64,000 nt of DNA, from the NCBI RefSeq assembly GCF_033568475.1, contig NC_133123.1, positions 22,740,622 through 22,804,621 on the forward strand, written 5' to 3'. This stretch comes from Henckelia pumila (lineage: Eukaryota; Streptophyta; Magnoliopsida; Lamiales; Gesneriaceae). Numbering within the stretch: the stretch's first letter is position 1; every line of letters starts with the position of its first letter. The notes under the pieces were generated by a model, which worked only from the letters and a program-made list of their open reading frames with translations, was not told the DNA's origin and searched no databases. Position numbers and translations under genes: made by a program. This document shows, piece after piece, positions 24,236 through 33,779 of this stretch.

Positions 24236-25428
24236 ATGGAGCAACTAAGTCAATTAAAAGAACAATTGATTGAATTGCAGGAAGAAATTCAAATTTTTCA
24301 ACTAAAAGAAATGAATTTGAGTAGAAAAATTCAAAGGACAGAAGAAAAGATGATAACTTCATCATCATCATCCTCACCAAGAACACCAATCAAAATGGCA
24401 ACTCCATTTGACAAAATAATGGAGATAAAAGAGAAACAGTCAGTGGTCACAGCCAACACTGACAAAGAAAAAGAAAAGAAAAAAGAACCGGTGGACACAG
24501 CCAGCACCGAGAAAAATAAAAAAGAAGAAAGGACGTTTAAAAGTGCCCTTGAAAAGAAAGAAATAAAGATGGTCAATCTGCGACCACAAAAACCAATTTT
24601 TGAGAAAACAAATTTTTCAGAAAAACCCAAGACTGAATTCTTTGAAACACTAAACTATTTGAGAATAGCCAAACCATCTGCAGAATCTTGACTACAAACT
24701 TGTGACACACAGAGCATATCAAGAGCAAGAACATTGTAAGGTGCTCCAGCGCATGAAGTCGCAAGATTCTTTTCAAATGGATTATTAAGTGGATTTGAAA
24801 TCAGTCCCAACAATCAAGAAATAAAACTATTTCCATATCAGTTGAGAAATAGTATCATCCAGTTCAAGAAAGCAGTCTTTAAGGACGATCCAGTATTAAC
24901 ATTGAGTATTCACTCAATCCTTCCAGATTGGGATGATAACAAATTCTATCAACCAATGGTATATATTCAATGTCGAAAACAAAAAGATAAGTTCTTATTC
25001 GAAGGATCAAATGAAGAAAAACCAGTAATGGATATCTCAACACTTCCTGATATAAGAATAAAGACATTGATTGATATGATCTCAAAGACAGAAAAGATTG
25101 ATGGAAACTCAAAGGTTAAAATAATTTTGCAACCAGTAAAATTTTATTAACCACTGGACACAAGGAGACAATCCAAAAGAAAGAACAAGCCATGTTAGCT
25201 CAATTCGAAGCTCCAATCTATGAAGCAAGAGTTGACATGACCCGAGAAACCCAACAAATGTTATGTCAAAAACTAAGAACAATGATATCTACTCACAAAT
25301 GTGGACATTGCCAACTCATTCAGACAAAAGAAGCAGATGTCAAAGAGGACAAACCAGCTGTCAGAGAAGACAAACCAATAAAGAAATGGTCCGAATGCAC
25401 CAGTGATTCAGAGAGTGACACAATGTAA
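24236..25428 (+). pseudogene. Transactivator/inclusion-body-like pararetroviral gene (broken)
   Basis: By position (after the polymerase and before the promoter/leader) this corresponds to ORF VI of caulimoviruses, whose product forms inclusion bodies and permits reinitiation of translation. This is inferred from order; direct similarity is weak. The N-terminus (MEQLSQLKEQLIELQEEI) is a predicted coiled coil, followed by a Ser run and a Lys/Glu-rich stretch. The middle has the globular part (SIHSILPDWDD, VYIQCRKQKDK). The C-terminus has a CGHC pair and an acidic end (SDSESD). Lesions: a stop at 24689-24691 and another at 24737, between which coding texture shifts to a different frame and back, and a frameshift near 25140. 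A host or satellite origin is unlikely given the order. Confidence 0.6.
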
Positions 25429-25439
25429 AAACAAATGAA

Positions 25440-25645
25440 ATCGTGGACCACACCACATGTTAAAGGCATCCACTCAGATGTAAAATGAGCTCTTTCCATT
25501 ATGTAGTGTCGGGTGATCCCCCTCTTTTCTTTTATTTTTAATTATGTATGCGTTTCTCCACGCCTATAATGAAGATATAGAAATCCTAGGCTCAAAAGCC
25601 ACAGCCACCTTTTTAAATAGGGCGTTTCTAGCTCTAGTTTCGAAT
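25440..25645 (+). promoter_or_regulatory. Probable pararetroviral pregenomic promoter region
   Basis: Positioned between the last viral ORF and the leader, as in the 35S promoter of relatives. A TATA-like TTTTTAAATAGGG occurs at about 25610. The assignment rests on position plus the AT box; no enhancer element is identified with confidence. Confidence 0.4.
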
Positions 25646-26840
25646 GCTCCCCAGACTGCCTGGGACGCCTTAGGATCTTAGAAAGGGGAAGTAAGGTGAT
25701 CAGTGAGTTGGTCTTCCCTATGAGTTAGGAGGCATTTATGAAAGACTTTATATTCGTTCTGCGAACAGCCTGCTTTTTTTATTCCTTCGTATTTGAGTGC
25801 GTGATCTACTTCCCCGGGAGGGCAATCGTTCATTCATTCTCCCTCGAAACTTCGTGCAAGACTCCTATGTACAAAATGAGATCCTAGATCTTCCCATTTC
25901 CAAGAAGATCCCCGGCTCCATACGGAATGACCTTGGGGTTGAGGCATCGACCTCAGATCCTACTATCGACTGGGAGAGTTTCCGGAAGAAAGATTCCAGA
26001 AATTTTTTTTTCTGATCGCTAGCCCTCGCGATCCAGAAGAGGAAACTTCAAGGCCCAAGAAATAAGTTAGGGCTTATGTACCTGCAGACGATTTGATGGA
26101 TCCTGCTCCTGGCGGATTGAGATTGAAGAGGATGCCATCCCTCAGAAAAAGAAAAATCCTCCAATACGGACGATTACTTGCAACCAGGACTCATTAAGCA
26201 TAACAGGGTACCTTATTACTGACAGCACAGCTACGTGCTGGCACTCAATTAGTAGCGGAAAAAAACAATCAACCTTCGGATCGGTCAGAATTGTGCCAGC
26301 CATGCAATTCGTACTGCATGGCGATATTTTGTGGATCGCGGTCTCACACACTAATCCCTACAGGCGCAGGTAGTTTGACCGCCTTACCCGTCATTGAAAC
26401 ACAAGCCGGAGGCATCGAAGTCCAGTGTATTCAAGAAAGGTCCTCTGCAGTAAAATCAGCCATTAAAGAGCCATCGGTCAATCGGGGAAGTTCGTAGAAC
26501 CTTCTTTCATGATGGAGTTGCTGCTTTCCTTTCGGTCAGCTGCCCCTCAACCGCTGGACGACCCCGTCCAAGCCACAATTCTAATGGATGGCAAGGATGA
26601 AAGAAGGATATCGAGAGAGAGATAGGAAAAAGATAAAACATGGAGTTGGGGCGTCTTTCCGACTCGTATCTCTTTGAATCCCATCCTCAGCTAAACCAGG
26701 GTGGTAGCCTAATCGAAGAAGTTGAGCCCCTTTCTTCTTATTAGGTTGATTGATTGAGACTCCACTCGAAGTGGACCCATTCGGTCGGTCTCGGCTTGGA
26801 GCTACCTTTCAATCAAAAGCTGAGATATTTTGTGCTGTAA
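25640..26840. other. GC-richer foreign insert in the viral leader (organelle-like, possibly mitochondrial)
   Basis: Composition changes abruptly from the AT-rich viral sequence to roughly balanced base use, then back at about 26840, where typical AT-rich viral leader resumes (ATCTCTCTCTTCTTAAAG). Phrases such as CCATTCGGTCGGTCTCGGC, GGCGCAGGTAGTTTGACCGCC and GCTTTCCTTTCGGTC have the texture of plant mitochondrial DNA. No organellar gene is recognised. The longest open frame (25797-26015, 72 codons) is not identified. Boundaries are good to perhaps 50-100 bp. It could alternatively be another mobile element. Confidence 0.4.
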
Positions 26841-27484
26841 AATAGTAAGTGAAGTTTGAGTATCTCTCTCTTCTTAAAGTTTCTTACAATCTGATTCATA
26901 CAAGATGTATGAAAACTATCAGAAACTAAGAAACATAAAATCAGAAACAAAATAAGCCTTATGGCTAATAACTAAACAAGCAGGGCATAAGGAGGATAAG
27001 GTTGGAAACCAATCATTGAATATTCATGGTTAAGAGTAAACCTGGAGATCCATAGAGCAAGTACCAGTTGATCAAGTGATCGTTAAGGGAAAGCAAGGAT
27101 TTGGCCTCTGCTCAAAACCAAGATTCATTCAAACAAGGTAACCTTCCTAAACCTCCTGCAGCCCTTAATTCAAAGAAATAGTCAAAATACATTAATCATG
27201 TCATCATCCTTTATAAAAAATGGAAGATTAATAATAAAAAACTGGTTCGAAATAGAAGATGATCATGAATATGATACATTTTGTGAATATCGTTTAAATA
27301 CTTCTGATTTAACCATATTTGAATCAATTTATCAACTAAAATTTGTATTAATAATCCATGAATGGAACCAAACTAATATGAAAACATTTATCTGTTATAA
27401 ATGAATCAGATCTGAAAATCCATGAATCAGATCTGTACATCCATGAATAAGAAAATTCATAAGAATTTGAAGAATTCCGCAACC
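26841..27484 (+). other. Pararetroviral pregenomic RNA leader
   Basis: AT-rich, low-coding region leading to the primer site. It contains repeats of CCATGAATCAGATCTG just before the primer site and one small ORF (27198-27404). A long structured leader with small upstream ORFs is typical of the family. Confidence 0.5.
27198..27404 (+). CDS. Small ORF in the viral leader, 68 codons (unknown)
   Basis: An intact frame beginning MSSSFIKNGRLIIKNWFE and ending before the primer-binding site. It is acidic in the middle, with no recognisable domain. Several caulimovirids have small leader ORFs; whether this one was translated cannot be told. Confidence 0.35.
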   Translation: MSSSFIKNGRLIIKNWFEIEDDHEYDTFCEYRLNTSDLTIFESIYQLKFVLIIHEWNQTNMKTFICYK

Positions 27485-27496
27485 TGGTATCAGAGC
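27485..27496 (+). other. tRNA-Met primer-binding site of the pararetrovirus
   Basis: TGGTATCAGAGC is complementary to the 3' end of plant initiator tRNA-Met, the minus-strand primer in Caulimoviridae, and by convention marks position 1 of the viral genome. It lies 20 nt before the ATG of the first downstream ORF. Confidence 0.9.
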
Positions 27497-27516
27497 TTAA
27501 ATAAAGCAAATTATTA

Positions 27517-27801
27517 ATGTCTGGATTAACTTTAGATATTGAGATTAAAAATTTATTTGATAAAATAATCTTACTAAAAGATTTACGTCAAATAGATCAA
27601 TTATGGAATAAAATAAAAGATCTCCAAACCTTTTATTTCAAAAATCATAAAAAAGAACATTTTTCAAGCAACTAAAAAATGATAATTCAAATTTCTGAAA
27701 ATGATGAAATTGAAGACATAACAATATGTTATGAATAAGAACAAACTTTTTTATCGAAATCTGATCAACAAAAACAAAATAATAAAAGTAACAATTTTTA
27801 C
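27517..27801 (+). pseudogene. First viral ORF after the primer site (unknown, broken)
   Basis: The ATG at 27517 opens 52 codons (MSGLTLDIEIKNLFDKII...) to a stop at 27673. The same frame continues with viral-like composition (MIIQISENDEIEDITICYE), meets another stop, and then runs to a stop at about 27801. No function is recognised; relatives have a small non-essential ORF VII here. Confidence 0.4.
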
Positions 27802-27815
27802 TAATTAAATAAAAA

Positions 27816-28022
27816 ATGTATGAAAATACAAAAATGAATATCTTTAATTTATATTCTCAAAATATAAATTTTGATATAGAAAAGTGTGAAAACAATTTGA
27901 AACATATTAAAAATTATCAATCTTCAATTGATAGTTTCGAAGATTTTCAGAATTTATTAGAACAGATAGATTCGACAAAAAGGCTTTTCTTAAGAAAATT
28001 AAGAAGTTCTATCATCTGTTAA
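27816..28022 (+). CDS. Small viral ORF, 68 codons (unknown)
   Basis: An intact frame starting MYENTKMNIFNLYSQN and ending one base before the movement-protein ATG. It is helical, rich in Asn/Lys/Glu, and has no recognised motif. Tight packing with its neighbours supports it being a real viral gene. Confidence 0.45.
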   Translation: MYENTKMNIFNLYSQNINFDIEKCENNLKHIKNYQSSIDSFEDFQNLLEQIDSTKRLFLRKLRSSIIC

Positions 28023-28023
28023 A

Positions 28024-28966
28024 ATGAAAGAAGTAACAATTCCAAATCAAAACAACCTAGTCGATGAATCTGAAGAATCTGAATAAAACCAAGAGTATAA
28101 TTTGAATATTATATTCAATCAAAGCAAGTTTGCTGAAATACAGAAAACATGATTTTCTAATTCAAAAACAAATCTAATAGACCAACCAGGAATACTAATT
28201 AAGATTTCAAATTTTATTAATCCCAGGAAAAATTTAATTTATTATTCGATTCGTATAAAAGAACGATCTTGTAAAATAAATAACGAATTAAGGTCTAATA
28301 CTCTGAAGTTATTAACAACTCAAGATATTAATACCATCATGGCAAAAGCCAGTGAAAAAGAACGATCTGAACTGAAATATGTTCATATCGGAGGAATTGA
28401 AATAATAATATCAGCTCACTACCGAGAAGGAATAGATACACCAATTGAAATAACAATTCGTGACAAAAGAATACGTAATTTCGAGGATTCTATCCTTGGA
28501 AAAATTGAAGAAAATTTATGTTACAAAAAGATGAAATTTTGTATTTATCCACAATACAATATATCTCTTTTTGATAAAAACATAAATAACGTTTTAACAT
28601 TAGATTATTACTTTTATAGAAATAATCTTATGTTAACAGGAAACCAACCGATCAATATAAACTATGTTAGCAATAAGTAATAATTCTCAAACAGGAATAA
28701 TTTCAACAAAACCAACTATTTCTGTTGAAAGAATGTTTGAAAATATTACAAGAATTGAACACCCTCGAAAAGCATTTATTGAAGAAATAAATCCCTATAA
28801 AAGATGGAGTTCAGATGACCTCCAAATCACAAAACAGTCTGTACCAAGAAGATCATTATCATTTGCTAGAAATGATGAAGATATTTTTGATAAGATTGGA
28901 ACCATGAATCAAAATATTCTTAAAATTAAACAAGCTATTGTTAATGAGTCAACCTCATCGCAATGA
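28024..28966 (+). pseudogene. Pararetroviral movement protein (broken)
   Basis: Cell-to-cell movement protein of the 30K superfamily, about 314 codons, the length usual for caulimoviruses. The frame from ATG 28024 has stops at 28084-28086 and 28150-28152. It then gives the core with IHIGGIEIIISAHYREGIDTP, RIRNFEDSILGKIEENL and LTGNQPININY. Near 28664 the frame shifts by one and the C-terminal part (AISNNSQTG... to 28966) continues. The stop codon overlaps the next ATG (ATGA at 28963), typical coupling in these viruses. The assignment rests on the motif pattern and gene order. Confidence 0.75.
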
Positions 28967-29202
28967 CGTCCTTAATAAAATTAGAAAAAGATCTAGAAGA
29001 TTTAGAAAATAATATTAATAAGATCAATCTATCAATACAAGAATTAGAGAAGAATTTCAAAGAATATATTGATTTAGCAACGACTAGATTAATAATTGAA
29101 CAAGAAAGACATAGTAATGAAATATTAAACTATCTTAAGGAAGTTCTTCCAATAGATAAAGGAAAAAAGAAAAATGGAAGAAGAACCACCATTCAAAATT
29201 GA
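28963..29202 (+). CDS. Virion-associated-type coiled-coil protein, 79 aa
   Basis: This is intact. The N-terminal two thirds is a heptad-rich coiled coil (LEKDLEDLENNINKINL, IQELEKNFKEYI). It ends in a short basic tail (KGKKKNGRRT). In caulimoviruses ORF III encodes a tetrameric coiled-coil, nucleic-acid-binding virion-associated protein at this position between movement and coat protein. The copy is shorter than the about 129 aa of CaMV ORF III. ATGA overlap with the upstream gene and overlap with the coat protein frame support it. Confidence 0.65.
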   Translation: MTSLIKLEKDLEDLENNINKINLSIQELEKNFKEYIDLATTRLIIEQERHSNEILNYLKEVLPIDKGKKKNGRRTTIQN

Positions 29203-29228
29203 ATCATGGTATAGAAATCCCCTTAGTT

Positions 29229-30650
29229 ATGGCAAACATAAGTATGGAGATGTTTAGTGAAACCGACTCATCTGATTTTGAACAAATAGAAGTAAATACA
29301 GAAGAATTATATCATTCAGAATTATATCATTCACATCAGGACTCAGAACAATACAGAGATATGGATATTTCAGAATCAGAATCTGAAGATGATTCTAGAC
29401 CACGATTAAATCTACGAACGAATGTAGAAGGTAGTGGTGGAAGAGATGATGAAGAATTTAAATATAACAGAGACCAATACTCTGGATCTTATAAAGATGT
29501 TAGAGATATTCTTAGAGAATCAAAAACATCAGGATTTGTGAAACAAAATATCTTAGATTTAGGATGTTCAACAGCCAAAGAAAGAAAATCAAAGATAGAT
29601 CATTGGGCAAATGAACTATCAGTACAAATTCAATTAACACCATTATTAGACAAAAGTGAGAATATTCAAGTTTTAACTCATGGGATGATAAAAATGACAC
29701 TGGTAGGAGCAGTAAGAACTTGGGCTGAAAACCTAGTAATTACTAATCTACCACAAGGAATGACAGGACATCGATATTTTGAACTATTTGTTGATGCCTT
29801 GTACCAAGAATTTTTAGGAGTTTCTAATAATGATGCTAATTTGGTAGCTAAGAATATAGAACAAAATAGAGCAATCTTTATATTAGATAATATTAAATTA
29901 TGCAATTTATGTTACTTAGAAGAATTTATTTGTGATTATGAAACAAACTATTATCAATTAATAGATGCTGATAAAAAGGAACATTATAAACTAAGTATCT
30001 TTAATAAGATACCTAATATACCTATACACAGTAAAGATGAATTCTTAACTAGTCCTTATGCTAAAACTTTAGGAGGAGCTATTAAATTCATCAAAGACAT
30101 AATAACAAAGAAATGTCATGAAGTAACACTAAATAAAAGAATCTCTAAATCCTACAAACAAAACAATAAACTTTGTTGTGACAAAATGGAATTCACAGTA
30201 AAAGAATACGGTTGCAAAACAAACATGTCACACAAATATTTAAAACGACAGAAACAGAATAAATTTAATAAACCTTATAAATCTTTTAATAAGAAATTTA
30301 TTCCCTATAAGAAAAAAAAATTTAAAAAGAATTTCTTCAGAAAACCTTATAAAAGAAAATTTTATAAAAAGTTTGATAACAAAAAACCACCTTGCCCAAA
30401 GGGTAAAGGAAAGAATTGCACATGTTAGTTGTGCAACGAAGAAGGACATTATGCGAATGAATGTCCAAAACGAAACGAAAAGAAAAATAAAATTAAACTT
30501 TTTGAAGAAATATATACTATTGGATTCTATCCCGTAGAAACAATTGAATTTTTATCCGATGATGAAAATATTTATTATTTTGATGAATCAAGTGAATCAG
30601 ATTTTGAATCCGATTCCACATTTGATAATTCAAGAAATAATAATGATTAA
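29229..30650 (+). pseudogene. Pararetroviral coat protein with CCHC zinc knuckle (one stop)
   Basis: About 474 codons from the first in-frame ATG (29229). The order is as in caulimovirus capsid proteins: an acidic Ser/Glu-rich N-terminus (SESESEDDSRPR), a capsid core (WAENLVITNLPQGMTGHRYF, YLEEFICDYETNYYQ), a strongly basic Lys/Phe-rich stretch, a C-x2-C-x4-H-x4-C zinc knuckle (30423-30464) and an acidic C-terminus (ESSESDFESDS). A single in-frame TAG at 30426-30428 falls between the first two cysteines of the knuckle. The rest of the frame is open to the TAA at 30648. Confidence 0.85.
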
Positions 30651-30654
30651 AATA

Positions 30655-31212
30655 ACGACAAGGGCATTTTCGGAAATACAAATATAGAGAGTAAATTGAA
30701 AGTTATGTTTGATTTAGGGAGTTATCTACAAGTTGCCCTTATAGTATTCATGATCAAACATAATTTAATTTGCTTTTAATAGCGTGGTTGTTTTGAAAAA
30801 ATTGTATCATTATGAGTAAAATATAAATTTGATAAAATTAGTATTTTATGATATTTTCATATTTTGTAAAATACCGTACTTGTTGCGTGTTAGAAAATCC
30901 AACCTATAAAAGTTTTGTATCACATGCATAGACGATATATACGTTATAATTTTTTTTCATTATCATACTGTTTTGGTTTGTTTATTTAATTTTATATACT
31001 TTTCATATTAATTTTTTATTATATTTAATTAAGAATATTTTATACTAATAATTGTATGGAATTTAGGGTAACATCATCTTATCGAACTGTTGCGCGATGT
31101 ATATTGCAATAGCATTTTTTATTTTATTTTTCTATCTTGCTATTTCATTTTAAAAGTTAACAAATTTTATTTAAACATTTAGAAATTTTATCATTTGTTT
31201 TTTTATAGAACA
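30655..31212. other. Right flank of the pararetrovirus and AT-rich spacer
   Basis: Positions 30655-30750, read on the minus strand, resemble the left flank of the viral block (21765-21890); see findings. The remainder is AT-rich with no gene. Confidence 0.4.
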
Positions 31213-31528
31213 CTAACATAATCGCACACATGTGTTGTGTGTGTATAAAACCATATGTTTAATATTGTATGTTATGTATAAATATTATTTTTTCAATAAT
31301 ATTTAAATTTATTTTTTTTCATTTATAAAATAATATAAAAATAAATTTAAAATTTATTTATCAAGTTATCATATCTATAATGTTTAGTTGAGAAAAATAT
31401 GAAAATTTGAAATATCGAAATTTCAAAAAAAACAAATAAATAAAATTGTAATATTTATATCACATAAGGGCAATTTCGGCAAATGAAAAAATGGTGTCTA
31501 AGGGGGAGATTCTTTATATATAGGGAGA
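31213..31528 (-). mobile_element. Short Helitron, minus strand
   Basis: Read on the minus strand the 5' end is TCTCCCTATATATAAAGAA, followed by a GCCGAAATTGCCCTTATG phrase. The 3' end has a CACAC...GTGTG hairpin, 8 nt and then TTAG followed by T. TTAG replaces the usual CTRR. A second copy with the same two ends is at 47434-47672. It has no coding capacity. Confidence 0.45.
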
Positions 31529-31961
31529 GTTAAGTATTTCTTGTGTAAAATTTATAATTATTGGATACACAAATCTCTTAAAAATAAACAATATTTATAA
31601 ATTTATAATATTTGAAAGAATACTTAGATATTTTTTTTGCAACAAAACAAAATAAAAGATATGAAATTGTTTTGAGATTTTAGAACTTAATAGCATAAAA
31701 ATAATAAAGGAAAAAAAAATTCATCAAAATATAATGATTTTTCTCCTAAATATGTGTACAAGATCAAAATAAATAGATAGTTAAAAGAAGTATGAGAAAA
31801 AAAACTTCTGTAAAAAAAACTACATACTCATGACTATATACGTTTTCAAAAATAAAATATTAAATGAATCTGAAAAACAAAACAAAAAATAAAATATTTT
31901 CTCGATTTTTTTTATTCAATATGTCATGATGATTTTTTGGTACATTTAATATTTGTGTGTT

Positions 31962-31963
31962 GA

Positions 31964-32017
<54 letters not shown>
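31962..32017. repeat. (TTA)n microsatellite
   Basis: About 18 perfect ATT/TTA units. It lies in an AT-rich, gene-free stretch (31529-32816). Confidence 0.95.
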
Positions 32018-32018
<1 letters not shown>

Positions 32019-32816
32019 CAAAACTTTGAACAAATATTTATTCCAACAAATACATTATTCTTTTATGATAGAGTCAATCATTGACTCATGTGGACTTATT
32101 TCGAGGAGCCGATGTAATTTTGTCATGGTCAGTGGTATGGAGAGTTATGAATCACAAGGGTCCGAAATTTTGAATCCTATTAATCTTAAAATTTCGATAT
32201 GTGGTATAACTAAAAAAAAATTCAACAATAAGTGTTGTATTATGAAGTTTTTCATCATTTTTAAATTATTTAATTTTTTGTTTTCTAAATATATGGCCTA
32301 TAATCAATTTAGGTTACATTTAAATTGGGTCATTTGAAATATATGGACTTCGAATTTCATTTCATTGTTAAATAACTTCAACAATGAAAACTCAAATCAA
32401 TTTCTTACTTATATATTTTTTTCTTACCATAATGAATTTCAAATGATTCAAATGTCCTAAGAATTTGAAATACAATATGAATAGCTCACTTATAGTGTAA
32501 ATAAATAAAGATGAATTTTATTTTTTTCGTGTAAGTTTTTTATGGTTTTTTTGCGTAAGTTATTTAAACAATAAATATACATTTAAATTCATGTATTTCA
32601 AATCTTTTTATTCAAACTCAAATTTAATTTAGTTGTATTTTAATTATTTATTCAAACATTCATACTTGTTAATTTTTATTACTAATTACATAAAAATAAA
32701 ATATTGTACATCACACAGGTGAAATACTTATGTAAAAACTAAATCTTTGAAAATGATTATTTTGCAATTGATTATAGAAGGCCAACTGCAAATTATAATA
32801 TATATATATATATAGA

Positions 32817-32969
32817 GTTTCTTTCAAGTGCCCACTTATTATGCCCACTATCATGCCCACCAATGATGTGGCACTATTTTATTGGACCTACAATTTATCA
32901 CATCCAATAGAATAGTGTCACATCATTGGTGGACATGGTGGTGGGCATGATAGGTGGGCACTTAAAAGA

Positions 32970-32972
<3 letters not shown>
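32817..32972. mobile_element. Palindromic foldback element A in a (TA)n tract
   Basis: Arms of about 65-70 bp: GTTTCTTTCAAGTGCCCAC at the left and the complement of GTTTCTTTTAAGTGCCCAC at the right. They continue through repeats of ATGCCCAC and TGATGTG(G/A)CACTATT. TA repeats border it on both sides. It has no coding capacity and is related to element B. Confidence 0.8.

Positions 32973-33028
<56 letters not shown>
32973..33028. repeat. (TA)n tract between the two foldback elements
   Basis: Uninterrupted TA dinucleotides join the two palindromic elements. Confidence 0.9.
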
Positions 33029-33030
<2 letters not shown>

Positions 33031-33031
<1 letters not shown>

Positions 33032-33180
33032 TTCTTTTATGGTGCCCAACTCATATGCCCAACTCCATGCCCACCATGTACAATATGTGAGTTGACCAAC
33101 ACAATTGATGAGTTGACTTATCACATATTGTACATGGTGGGCATGGAGTTGGGCATATAGAGTTGGGCACCATAAAAGAA

Positions 33181-33181
<1 letters not shown>
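33031..33181. mobile_element. Palindromic foldback element B in a (TA)n tract
   Basis: Near-perfect arms of about 60 bp beginning GTTCTTTTATGGTGCCCAAC, with TATGCCCAACTCCATGCCCA inside. The short loop is GAGTTGACC...TGAGTTGACT. TA repeats lie on both sides. Shares the 'GTT.CTTT...GTGCCCA...ATGCCCA' layout with element A, so the two are relatives. Confidence 0.8.
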
Positions 33182-33216
<35 letters not shown>

Positions 33217-33779
33217 CGTACTAAAATATCAGAGCGAATTAAAAGAATTTATCAATGAAATATTTCACAAACCACTATCTTTTTCTTCCAACAAAAATCA
33301 CACACAAGTTTTTTTGTCAATGACATGCAAGCAGCTCAACCGATGGGATTTAGGTTCAAAAAAAAAAACAAAGATTTAATGAAGAATGTTTTCACAAGAA
33401 AGAACATGTCTATTGAATAATAAATTAAAATCTCATTAGCGCAAATGTTAAAGGAGCATGTCAATAGAACAAAAGAAAATCATGAGCACATGAGTTCAAA
33501 AATACCAACCTCGACAAGAAATTAACAAGAATTAAAAAATTAAATCCTTATATTAATTAGTCTATTTTTTCTGCTTTTAAATTTTCAAATAGAAGGAATC
33601 ATCTTTTTCTTTGTTCTCCATTTGGGAAATTTAACTTTAGAATAAACTACAATGAGAGAGAATCAATGTCAACAAGTATGTTTCGTTCTTTCGAGAGAGA
33701 TATATTAGGATAAATAGTTTTCATTTACGTCATTACCAATACATTTGTGGTATAATAATGCGAGCATAATTTTTATATG

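Larger units (their letters stand above)
21905..30650 (+). mobile_element. Endogenous pararetrovirus (Caulimoviridae-like), circularly permuted full-length copy
   Basis: This is a chromosomal copy of a plant pararetrovirus. Protease-RT-RNase H (21905-23949) comes first, then a transactivator-like gene (24236-25428), a large intergenic/leader region, a tRNA-Met primer site (27485) and two small ORFs. Movement protein (28024-28966), a coiled-coil virion-associated-type protein (28963-29202) and coat protein (29229-30650) follow. All genes are on the plus strand. Having separate ORFs for movement protein, coat protein, polymerase and transactivator resembles Caulimovirus/Soymovirus-type genomes rather than badnaviruses. 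Linearisation lies between coat protein and polymerase, so all genes are represented once. Without the foreign insert the length is about 7.5 kb, normal for the family. Multiple stops and frameshifts show it is a decayed copy. The genus is not determined. Confidence 0.88.

Noticed and set aside
31957-32337. 126-codon frame beginning with a leucine run
   Set aside because: The start is the (TTA)n microsatellite read as leucine; the rest has no conserved motif.
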